Assembly: GCF_021631985.1 (NCBI RefSeq)
Contig: NZ_CP070225.1
Span: 5,208,001 to 5,272,000 of the forward strand
Reading direction: 5' to 3'
From: Sandaracinus amylolyticus
GTDB taxonomy: Bacteria; Myxococcota_A; Polyangia; Polyangiales; Sandaracinaceae
Length of the DNA stretch: 64,000 nucleotides
In this document: piece after piece, positions 57,520 to 64,000 of the stretch
Layout: every line of letters starts with the position of its first letter
How positions within the stretch are numbered: position 1 is the stretch's first letter
Made by a program: the position numbers and the translations under genes
The notes under the pieces: model-generated
What the model was told of the DNA's origin: nothing
Databases searched by the model: none
Seen by the model: the letters and a program-made list of their open reading frames with translations, nothing else

Positions 57520-58875
57520 TCAGGTCGGCGAGGGGATCGCCGAGGGCTCGGTGACGATCGCGTGCTCGCGCGGCGCGCTCTCCTCGGTCGCACGCGGCAG
57601 GAGCAAGGTGAACGTCGAGCCGGCGCCGGGCTCGGAGTCGACCCGCAGCGACCCCTCGTGCATCGCCGCGATGCGCTGCGCGAGATAGAGCCCGAGGCCG
57701 AGCCCGCCGTGGTGCTTCCACGAGACCCCGCGGTGGAACCGGTCGAAGATGCGCCCGTGCTCCGACGTCGCGATGCCGGGGCCCCGATCGCGCACGATCA
57801 CCGTCGCGTCGCGCGCGCTCGCTTCGATCGTCACGTCGATCGGCCGGCCCGCGCCGAACTTGATCGCGTTCCCGACGAGCTGCATCAGGACCTGCTCGAG
57901 CAGGGCGCGATCCCAGCGCCCGACGATCGCCCGCGGGACGCGCAGCGTGATCGTCGAGCCCGAGCGACGCAGCTCGAGGTCGTGCGCGGCGACCACGTCC
58001 TGCGCGAGCGCGCCGAGGTCGACCGTCTCGCGCATCAACGTGCGGCCCACGTCGAGGCTCGTGACGTCGAGGAACGACGAGACGAGCCGCTCGAGCCGTC
58101 GCACCTGTCGATCGAGGCTCTGGACGACACGATCCTCGGCGCGCTGCTCGGCCCCGAGCGCCTGCACCTGCAGCTTCAGCGACGTCAGCGGCGTGCGCAG
58201 CTCGTGCGATGCGAGCGAGAGGAACTCGTCGCGCGCGCGCGTCGCGTCCTCGGCGGCCCGGCGCGCCGCGATCTCGGCGGCGAGCAGCTTGCGATAACGC
58301 TGCTGCACCGCGTGGGTCACGCCCGAGAGGAAGATCGTGCTGCCCGCGACGGTGAGCCAGGTGCGCAGCCACACGAGCACGCCCGGCGGCGCGCGGGTGG
58401 GCCACCCGGGCCCGAGCGGGCCGTCCCTGCTCGCCCACGCGACGAGCGCGAGGACGCCCAGCGTCGCGCTCACACCACCGATCATCCCGGCGCGACCGAA
58501 GAAGAAGGTCCAGCACACGCACGACGCCGCCATCAGCGTGCCCACGCCGAGGATCGGGCCGTAGTGGACCAGACCGAGCCACGCGGTCGCGGTCAGCGCC
58601 GTCGCGACGACCGCGGCCTGCAGCCGCGTGGAGGCACGCCACATCGACAGCAACAGCACGGCCGCGATCAGGATCCCCGTCATCAACGCGATCAGCCACG
58701 GCGTCATCGTCCGATCGCGCGCGCCCTGGACGATCGCGAGCGTGCCCGCGGGCACGGTGGTGATGATCGCGAGCCAGCGCGACAGGCGCACCGCGACCTG
58801 CTCGGGCTCGGCGAGACAACCCGGTCGCGCTTCCGGCGCCGCGGGATCGTGCTGCGCGTCGTCGCGGCCCACCAC
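57520..58875 (-). CDS. Membrane histidine kinase
   Basis: This 451-residue protein has about six membrane segments (residues 40-185), a linker helix, then the dimerisation H-box LASHELRTPLTSL with the phospho-His, and an HATPase_c domain (N-box VGNAIKFG, DRGPGIA, GLGLGLYLAQ). No cognate response regulator is adjacent; the lone receiver at 44746-45261 is a remote candidate only. The N-terminal membrane part is not a known sensor. The start is a GTG. The gene is divergent from the flavin monooxygenase. Confidence 0.9.
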   Translation of the reverse strand: MVGRDDAQHDPAAPEARPGCLAEPEQVAVRLSRWLAIITTVPAGTLAIVQGARDRTMTPWLIALMTGILIAAVLLLSMWRASTRLQAAVVATALTATAWLGLVHYGPILGVGTLMAASCVCWTFFFGRAGMIGGVSATLGVLALVAWASRDGPLGPGWPTRAPPGVLVWLRTWLTVAGSTIFLSGVTHAVQQRYRKLLAAEIAARRAAEDATRARDEFLSLASHELRTPLTSLKLQVQALGAEQRAEDRVVQSLDRQVRRLERLVSSFLDVTSLDVGRTLMRETVDLGALAQDVVAAHDLELRRSGSTITLRVPRAIVGRWDRALLEQVLMQLVGNAIKFGAGRPIDVTIEASARDATVIVRDRGPGIATSEHGRIFDRFHRGVSWKHHGGLGLGLYLAQRIAAMHEGSLRVDSEPGAGSTFTLLLPRATEESAPREHAIVTEPSAIPSPT

Positions 58876-58884
58876 CTCGATCTA

Positions 58885-58918
58885 AGCCCCGCACGGGGCG
58901 GCCCCGAACGTCGGGGCT
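58885..58918. other. Inverted repeats in the divergent kinase/monooxygenase promoter region
   Basis: AGCCCCG (58885-58891) pairs with CGGGGCT (58912-58918), and GCCCCG/CGGGGC within it gives a second possible hairpin. Could be an operator or mRNA fold; not assigned. Confidence 0.3.
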
Positions 58919-58958
58919 CCCACCAGCGAGCGATCGAGCGCACCATGCGCGGACCTCG

Positions 58959-60143
58959 ATGCCCACGCCCTCGATCGTCATCGCCGGCGCAGGCCCGGCC
59001 GGAATGGTGCTCGCGTACCAGCTCGTCGAGCGCGGCGTGCCGGTGCGCGTGCTCGAGCAACACCCGGACTTCGAGCGCGAGTTCCGCGGCGAGCTGATCG
59101 GGGCCTCGGTGCTGCCCGCGCTCGAGCAGCTCGATCTCGTCGCGCCGCTCGTCGAGCGAGGCCTCGCGCGCACCGACGTGGAGCGGCGCATGTTCGTCGG
59201 CGCGTCGCGACGCGTGACGCTCCCCGGTGGGACCGAGCGCGGCGCCGTGATCTCGCAGCCCGGCTTCCTCGCGCTGCTGCACGAGCGATGCAGCCGGCAT
59301 CCCCACTACCGGCTCGACTTCCGCACCACCGCGATGCGCGCGATCCGCGAGGGCGAGCGCGTCGTCGCGCTCGAGACGCGGCGCGAGGGCACGACCGATC
59401 GCGTGACCGGCGATCTCTTCTTCGTGTGCAGCGGGCGCAACAGCAAGGTGCGCAAGGACCTCGTGACGCTCGAGCTCGACGAGAAGCCGGACGACACGCT
59501 GTGGCTGCGCTTCGATCTCGCCGACGCGCCGCAGGCGCTGCCGGGCCCGGTCGAGGTCCACATGTTCGGCGGCGGCGTGGTCGTCGTGCTCAGCGCGACG
59601 ACGCGCTCGCGCCTGCAGGTCGCGTACAGCGCGCCCGGCGACCTGGGCGCGCTGCGCAAGGACCTGCCGCGGCTGCGCGAGGCGCTGCTGCCGCGCATCG
59701 CCGAGCCGCTCCGCGCGCTCCTCGCGGCGAAGCTCGACGAGAAGACCGAGTCGCAGGTGCTGCGCGTGTCGATCGATCGGCTCGCGCGCTGGCACGTCCC
59801 CGGGCTGATGTTCCTCGGCGATGCCGCGCACACGATGGGCCCGGCCGGTGCGCAGGGCCTCAACCTCGCGATCCGGGACAGCATCGTCGCGGCGAACCAC
59901 GTGCTCGACGCGATCGCGGAAGGACGTGCGATCGACGACGGCGTGCTCGCTGCGATCGAGGCCGAGCGCAGGCCGGAGATCGAGGCGGCGCAGAGCGGTC
60001 AGCTGCGCGCGTACCGCATGGTGCAGAAGCCGCTCGTGGTGCAGCACCTGATGTTCACGATGCTCGGCGCGGTCATGAAGGTGAAGCCGATCCCGGGCGT
60101 GGTGAGCGCACCGGTGCAGCCGAAGCACGCGACGCGTACCTGA
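58959..60143 (+). CDS. FAD-dependent monooxygenase (PHBH/group A type)
   Basis: This 394-residue protein has the Rossmann FAD motif IAGAGPAGMV near the N-terminus, a DxxR-like region (ELIGASVLPALEQL), and the second FAD motif GLMFLGDAAHTMGPAGAQGLNLAIRD. This matches the para-hydroxybenzoate hydroxylase family of aromatic or lipid hydroxylases. The C-terminal 80 residues have hydrophobic helices that could meet membrane substrates. Substrate unknown. It precedes a lipase-like gene on the same strand (67 bases). Confidence 0.87.
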   Translation: MPTPSIVIAGAGPAGMVLAYQLVERGVPVRVLEQHPDFEREFRGELIGASVLPALEQLDLVAPLVERGLARTDVERRMFVGASRRVTLPGGTERGAVISQPGFLALLHERCSRHPHYRLDFRTTAMRAIREGERVVALETRREGTTDRVTGDLFFVCSGRNSKVRKDLVTLELDEKPDDTLWLRFDLADAPQALPGPVEVHMFGGGVVVVLSATTRSRLQVAYSAPGDLGALRKDLPRLREALLPRIAEPLRALLAAKLDEKTESQVLRVSIDRLARWHVPGLMFLGDAAHTMGPAGAQGLNLAIRDSIVAANHVLDAIAEGRAIDDGVLAAIEAERRPEIEAAQSGQLRAYRMVQKPLVVQHLMFTMLGAVMKVKPIPGVVSAPVQPKHATRT

Positions 60144-60210
60144 GGCTCGTCGTCCGGCGACATCGCGCTGGGAGGCGCGACGGGCGCGCGACGTCGCTAG
60201 GTTCACGGCG

Positions 60211-61422
60211 ATGCATCGCGAGACGCCCGACGATCTGATCGTGCTCGTGCCGGGCTTCCTCGGGTTCGAGTCGATCTTCAACGTGCACTACTTCGGCAAG
60301 CTCGTCGCGGAACGGCTCGAGCTCGCGCTGAAGAACGAGCACGGCATCGCCACCGAGGTGCACGTCGCGCGGACGCTCCCCGCGGCGCGCCTCGATCGGC
60401 GTCGCGAGCGGCTCGTCGGCTCGCTGCGCGCACGCTTGCGCGGCCGCCGCAGGACGCCGCGCATCCACCTCGTCGGGCACAGCACCGGAGGGCTCGACGC
60501 GTACGCGCTCGCGACCGGGCTCTACCCGAGCGACGCGCCCGACGAGCCCGCCATCCGCGACTGCATCCGCACCGTCGTCACGCTCGGCGCGCCGATGTGC
60601 GGCACCTCGATCGTGCGAGCGCGCGCAGTGCGCGAGGCGCGCGGACCGTGGTTCGCCCTCCGCATGCTCGCGTCGTTCCCGGCCGAGGCGCGGCACGCCG
60701 TGCTCACCGACCCGCTGACGCGCGCCATCGTGCTCGATCTCGCGCCGCGTCCCTGGCACGCGCTGCGGTACGCGTACGAGCTCGCGACCGACGACGCGCT
60801 GCTCGACGATCTCGATCCCGACGCGAGCGCGTGGGTGTGCCCGCCGCATCGCGACGGGCTGGCGATCGCGCACTACGTCACCCTCGCTGCGGGCTCGTGG
60901 TGCCCGCCTTCGAGCATCGAGCGCCCGAACGGTCACGGCACGCTCTACGAGTCGTTCATCGGCCTCGTGCAGGACGGTCAACGCCACCTGTCGCGCGTGA
61001 GACGCGCCGCGCGCTGGCCGGCGATCGCATCGCGCATCGAGTCCGGCGACGTGATCGCGAGCGCGGAGGGTCGGAGCAAGCTGGACGGCGTGAGCGACGC
61101 CGCGTCCGACGGAGTCGTCGACTCGGCGCTCCAGGTCGTGCGCATCGAGGATCTGCGCGGCGTGGTCATCGCGGATCACCTCGACGTGGTCGGCCACTAT
61201 CGCGACGGGGGTGCGCCGCGCGCGCAGGGCCACACCGCGCTCCTCCAGTCGGAGGTCGGATTCCTCCACAGCGGCTCGGGCTTCGGCCACGTCGAGCACC
61301 ACGAGCTCTGGCGCTCCATCGCCGACGTGATCGCGAACCGCCTCCGGCCCCGCCCGATGCGCGGCGTCCGCGAGACCCTTCGCCGCTCGATCCGCTCCGG
61401 GCTCGAGAGCGTGATGCGCTGA
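60211..61422 (+). CDS. Lipase-like alpha/beta hydrolase
   Basis: This 403-residue protein starts with LIVLVPGFLGFESIFNVHYFG, then has VGHSTGGLDAYALA as the nucleophile elbow and VGHYRDGG and HVEHHELW near the C-terminus for the late catalytic histidine. The PGFLG start and GHSTGG resemble triacylglycerol lipases and LCAT-like enzymes. There is no signal peptide, so it may be cytoplasmic or surface-adhering. A -10-like TAGGTT (60198-60203) sits seven bases before the ATG. Substrate unknown. Confidence 0.78.
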   Translation: MHRETPDDLIVLVPGFLGFESIFNVHYFGKLVAERLELALKNEHGIATEVHVARTLPAARLDRRRERLVGSLRARLRGRRRTPRIHLVGHSTGGLDAYALATGLYPSDAPDEPAIRDCIRTVVTLGAPMCGTSIVRARAVREARGPWFALRMLASFPAEARHAVLTDPLTRAIVLDLAPRPWHALRYAYELATDDALLDDLDPDASAWVCPPHRDGLAIAHYVTLAAGSWCPPSSIERPNGHGTLYESFIGLVQDGQRHLSRVRRAARWPAIASRIESGDVIASAEGRSKLDGVSDAASDGVVDSALQVVRIEDLRGVVIADHLDVVGHYRDGGAPRAQGHTALLQSEVGFLHSGSGFGHVEHHELWRSIADVIANRLRPRPMRGVRETLRRSIRSGLESVMR

Positions 61423-61428
61423 CGCTCG

Positions 61429-62781
61429 CTATCCCGGCGACGCCTCGTCGCGCAGCATCCGCTCGCTCATCTTCGCGGCGGCTTCCATCAGCGAGGGCGA
61501 GAGCATGTTCCGGCGCGCGAGCACCGGGACGAGGTAGTTCGCGACCTCCTGGAAGCTGTTCACGTCGGGGTCGAGCTGCTTGCCGATCCCCTCGGCCGTC
61601 ACGAGCCCGACCATCATCAGCGTCATGTCGGGCACCGGTCGCACGCCGTGCTTGCGGCCCACCGCGAAGATCTTGTCGATCAGCTGGCCGAACTCGAGCT
61701 CGCGCGTGCTGCGCGTGCGCCACTCCGCGTTGAACGTCGCGACGTCCTTCTCGAGCTCCGCCCAGTCGACCGTGCCCTCGACGTACGAGTGATAGCTGCG
61801 CAGGTGACGCATGAAGTCGTCGACGTCGCCCATCACGAGACAACGATTGAAGTCGATGTAGTGCTCGAGCAGCTTCTCCGAGAGCTGCTTCACCAGACCG
61901 ACGTCGAAGATCGTGACCGTTCCATCGCGCGACACGACGAAGTTCCCCGGGTGCAGATCCGCGTGGAGGAACCCGTCGTCGAAGCACATCTTGAGGAACA
62001 CCTCGCGCAGGTGCCGCGCGAAGCCCTCGGGCAGCTGATCGCGCGGGATCGCGTCGACCTTCTCGCCGCGCACGAACTCCATCGTCATCACGCGCTCGCC
62101 CGATCGATCCGCGAACACCTTCGGGAAGCGCACCTTCTTCACGCGCCGGAAGTTCTCGCGGAAGCGCTCGTAGTTGCGCGCCTCGATGCGCAGATCGGTC
62201 TGCTGGACGATGCCCTCGACGAAGTGCTCGAGGTGCACCGCGAGCTCGGCGTGGCGCGCCCGCCCCGAGACGCGCTCGAGGATGCGCGCGAAGAAGAGCA
62301 GGATGCGCCCGTCGCGCTCGGCGTTCCTGCGCACGTCGGGCCGCAGCACCTTCACCGCGACCTCGGTGCCGTCGAGGAGCACCCCGCGATGCACCTGCGC
62401 CACCGACGCCGCCGCGATCGGCAGCTCGTCGAGCTCGCGGAAGAGCTCCCCGATCGGCGCGCCGAGCTCGCGCTCCACGATCGCGCGCGCGTTCGGGAAC
62501 GCGGGCAGCTTGTCCTGCAGGTGACGCAGCTCGGCGATGAGCTCGGGCGCGAAGAGGTCGGGCCGCGTGCTCATCACCTGGCCGAGCTTGATGAAGGTCG
62601 CGCCGAGCGCCTCCATCGCGCTGCGCAGCACGCGACCTCGCAGCGCGGCGACGCGCGCCCGCTTCACGTCGGGGTCTCGCACGAAGACGAGACCGGCGCG
62701 GAGGATCGCGTAGCGGAGGAGCGACCACCACGCGACGAGCCAGATGAACGAGCCGCGGACGAGGAAGCCGAGGGCCTGCAT
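61429..62781 (-). CDS. UbiB/ADCK (ABC1) family atypical kinase
   Basis: This 450-residue protein has the family motifs FIKLGQVMSTRPDLF (KxGQ), IAAASVAQVHRG (A-rich loop), AVKVLRP (lysine), HADLHPGN (catalytic) and FDVG (metal). A hydrophobic N-terminal segment (5-30) may anchor it. UbiB proteins are ATP-binding atypical kinases needed for quinone or lipid metabolism; the protein is thought to act on lipid extraction rather than on a clear protein substrate. Quinone genes are not adjacent. It converges on the lipase gene with a 6-base gap. Confidence 0.9.
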   Translation of the reverse strand: MQALGFLVRGSFIWLVAWWSLLRYAILRAGLVFVRDPDVKRARVAALRGRVLRSAMEALGATFIKLGQVMSTRPDLFAPELIAELRHLQDKLPAFPNARAIVERELGAPIGELFRELDELPIAAASVAQVHRGVLLDGTEVAVKVLRPDVRRNAERDGRILLFFARILERVSGRARHAELAVHLEHFVEGIVQQTDLRIEARNYERFRENFRRVKKVRFPKVFADRSGERVMTMEFVRGEKVDAIPRDQLPEGFARHLREVFLKMCFDDGFLHADLHPGNFVVSRDGTVTIFDVGLVKQLSEKLLEHYIDFNRCLVMGDVDDFMRHLRSYHSYVEGTVDWAELEKDVATFNAEWRTRSTRELEFGQLIDKIFAVGRKHGVRPVPDMTLMMVGLVTAEGIGKQLDPDVNSFQEVANYLVPVLARRNMLSPSLMEAAAKMSERMLRDEASPG

Positions 62782-62830
62782 CGCGCGCGCGAGTCTGGAT
62801 TCGGCGCGCGAGCGCGTCGACTCGACGCGC

Positions 62831-63883
62831 TCAGATCGCCGGGTAGTCGACGTACCCCTCGGCGCCCGGCGTGTAGAACGTGCTGGGATCCGGGGTCGCG
62901 AGCGGGGCGCCGCGCTCGAGGCGCGCGACGAGATCGGGGTTCGCGATGAAGGGCCGACCGAACGCGATCAGGTCGCCGCGACGCTCGGCGATCGCAGCCT
63001 CGGCGCGCGACCGATCGTAGCCGCCGTTGAGCACGATCGGGCCCTCGTAGGTGGCGCGGATCGCCTTCGCGGTCGCGGCGAACCCCTCGTTCGCGCTCTC
63101 GACGAGGTGCACGTACACGAGCCCGCGGAGGCCGCGCGCGAGCGCGGTGTACTGCGCCTCGACCTCGTCGTGCGCCGGCAGGTCGTTGAACGTGCTGAAG
63201 GGCGAGAGTCGGATGCCCACCCGCTCCTCGCCGATCGCGCCGGCGGTCGCAGCAGCGACCTCGGCGACGAAGCGCGCGCGGTTCTCCACGCTGCCGCCAT
63301 AGCCATCGGTGCGGCGGTTCGTGTGCGGGTGGAGGAACTGCTCGAGCAGGTACCCGTTCGCTCCGTGCAGCTCGATGCCGTCGAAGCCCGCCTCGATCGC
63401 GTTGCGCGCGGCGTGCACGAATCCGTCGCGCGCCTCGCGCACGTCGCGCTCGCTCATCGCGTCGGGCTCGGCCTCGGGCTGCAGGCCCTGCTGATCGGTC
63501 CACATCATCCCGTGCGCGCGCACTCCGCTCGGCGAGACCACGCGCGCGCCCTCCGGCGTGTTGTGCGGGTGCGCGATGCGCCCGACGTGCATCAGCTGCG
63601 CGAAGATGCGTCCGCCGCGCGCGTGCACGGCGTCGGTCACCGCGCGCCATCCGCGCACCTGCTCGCTCGAGAAGAGCCCGGGCGTGCGCGCGTAGCCGAG
63701 CCCGTCGGCCGAGGGTGCGATCCCCTCGGTGACGATCAGCCCGGCGGACGCGCGCTGCGCGTAGTAGTCGCGCATCAGCTCGTTGGGCACCGCGCCGATC
63801 GCGCGGCTGCGGGTCATGGGGGCCATCACGACGCGGTTCGCGAGCTCGAGCGAGCCCAGTCGGTAGGGAGTGAAGAGCGGCAT
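62831..63883 (-). CDS. Old Yellow Enzyme-family NADH:flavin oxidoreductase
   Basis: This 350-residue protein is a TIM-barrel flavoenzyme: NRVVMAPMTRSRA at the N-terminus, IELHGANGYLLEQFLHPHTNRRTDGYGGSVENR with the His/Asn pair (HGAN) that holds the substrate, and IAFGRPFIANPDL near the end. Family members reduce the C=C bond of enones and nitroesters with NAD(P)H. The ATG at 63883 is fixed by AGGAG seven bases upstream; 63907 is a possible GTG/ATG alternative. A divergent regulator may start at 63973. Confidence 0.9.
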   Translation of the reverse strand: MPLFTPYRLGSLELANRVVMAPMTRSRAIGAVPNELMRDYYAQRASAGLIVTEGIAPSADGLGYARTPGLFSSEQVRGWRAVTDAVHARGGRIFAQLMHVGRIAHPHNTPEGARVVSPSGVRAHGMMWTDQQGLQPEAEPDAMSERDVREARDGFVHAARNAIEAGFDGIELHGANGYLLEQFLHPHTNRRTDGYGGSVENRARFVAEVAAATAGAIGEERVGIRLSPFSTFNDLPAHDEVEAQYTALARGLRGLVYVHLVESANEGFAATAKAIRATYEGPIVLNGGYDRSRAEAAIAERRGDLIAFGRPFIANPDLVARLERGAPLATPDPSTFYTPGAEGYVDYPAI

Positions 63884-63936
63884 CGACGTGCTCCTGTGGT
63901 GGGTCACGCGCTCACTCTGAGGATCTCGGGATGCGT

Positions 63937-63968
63937 GGACAATGGAGGCTCATACGGACACATTGTCC
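63937..63968. promoter_or_regulatory. Inverted repeat GGACA-N3-TGTCC near the Old Yellow Enzyme gene
   Basis: GGACA (63956-63960) and TGTCC (63964-63968) form a palindrome around CAT, and GGACAAT (63937-63943) also pairs with ATTGTCC (63962-63968). Three half-sites in the divergent promoter region suggest a dimeric regulator's operator. Confidence 0.4.
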
Positions 63969-63972
63969 GGCC

Positions 63973-64000
63973 ATGCGGACGACGCGAGAAGCCGATCCCA
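63973..64000 (+). CDS. Possible start of a divergent gene (partial)
   Basis: An ATG five bases after the inverted repeat begins MRTTREADP and is open to the window end. Only nine residues are visible. A regulator of the Old Yellow Enzyme gene would be expected here (for example HxlR or TetR type), but that is inferred from arrangement only. Confidence 0.3.

Noticed and set aside
1-64000. tRNA, rRNA or riboswitch genes
   Set aside because: I found no cloverleaf, rRNA motif or known riboswitch core by eye. A covariance-model scan would be needed to exclude one.

Overview
The window is chromosomal DNA from a very GC-rich bacterium, most probably a myxobacterium (Myxococcota, Polyangia; a Sandaracinus-like genome would fit). 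The reasons are dense third-position GC, frequent GTG starts, many lipoproteins of unknown function, two eukaryote-like Ser/Thr kinases with PEGA-type tails, TPR proteins with regulatory domains, and a MYXO-CTERM-like C-terminal anchor at 25326-26636. I see no rRNA, tRNA, CRISPR array, insertion sequence or phage module. Species assignment is inference.

Layout. 1-5.0 kb: 3' end of a TonB-dependent receptor, a coupled lipoprotein, an O-antigen-ligase-like membrane protein and a lipoprotein with a metzincin-like zinc motif. 5.1-9.2 kb: a protein fusing an ECF-type sigma factor to a zinc-finger anti-sigma-like domain, divergent from a Ser/Thr kinase coupled to a LysM protein. 9.2-14.5 kb: lgt, a LysR/SDR divergent pair, a SnoaL-like lipoprotein and an UPF1/IGHMBP2-like helicase. 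14.5-22.5 kb: mostly minus-strand regulatory genes, namely a TPR-winged-helix protein, a peroxiredoxin-glutaredoxin fusion, an overlapping three-gene unit headed by a sigma-like protein, a Lon-type (S16) domain fused to TPRs, and a TerB-like protein. 22.7-29.5 kb: 2-oxoacid dehydrogenase E2, a TPR/PEGA protein, a chain of exported proteins, and a TGS1-like methyltransferase. 29.5-33 kb: a 12-unit 21-bp minisatellite, an MFS transporter, a YbgC-like thioesterase and a GMC oxidoreductase. 33-45.3 kb: lipoproteins, a five-gene kinase/envelope operon, a second minus-strand unit (S55-type protease-like protein, beta-propeller protein, DUF418-like membrane protein) and a lone receiver domain. 45.5-55.2 kb: HAD phosphatase, GDPD-LamG lipoprotein, NhaR-like regulator, exported hydrolase, GlpT-like transporter, VWA-like lipoprotein, and a lipoprotein coupled to a beta-propeller phytase. 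55.2-64 kb: a 45-residue GDKSPK protein, DJ-1/PfpI and metallo-beta-lactamase-fold enzymes, a histidine kinase, a flavin monooxygenase, a lipase-like protein, a UbiB-family kinase and an Old Yellow Enzyme.

How it may work together. Much of the window looks like signalling and envelope housekeeping. Sigma-like proteins, kinases, TPR adaptors and a Lon-like domain sit beside genes for exported, outer-membrane and lipid-anchored proteins. Stop/start overlaps (ATGA or GTGA) are frequent and indicate translational coupling. The phytase, the GlpT-like organophosphate carrier and the GDPD-like protein lie within about 8 kb of each other and could form a loose organophosphate-scavenging neighbourhood, although they are not one operon. 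The most unusual items are the sigma/zinc-finger fusion, the Lon-TPR fusion with a correctly spaced Ser/Lys dyad, the sigma-like/66-residue/unknown overlapping operon, the 21-bp minisatellite, and a family of GC-rich hairpin elements present in at least three intergenic sites.
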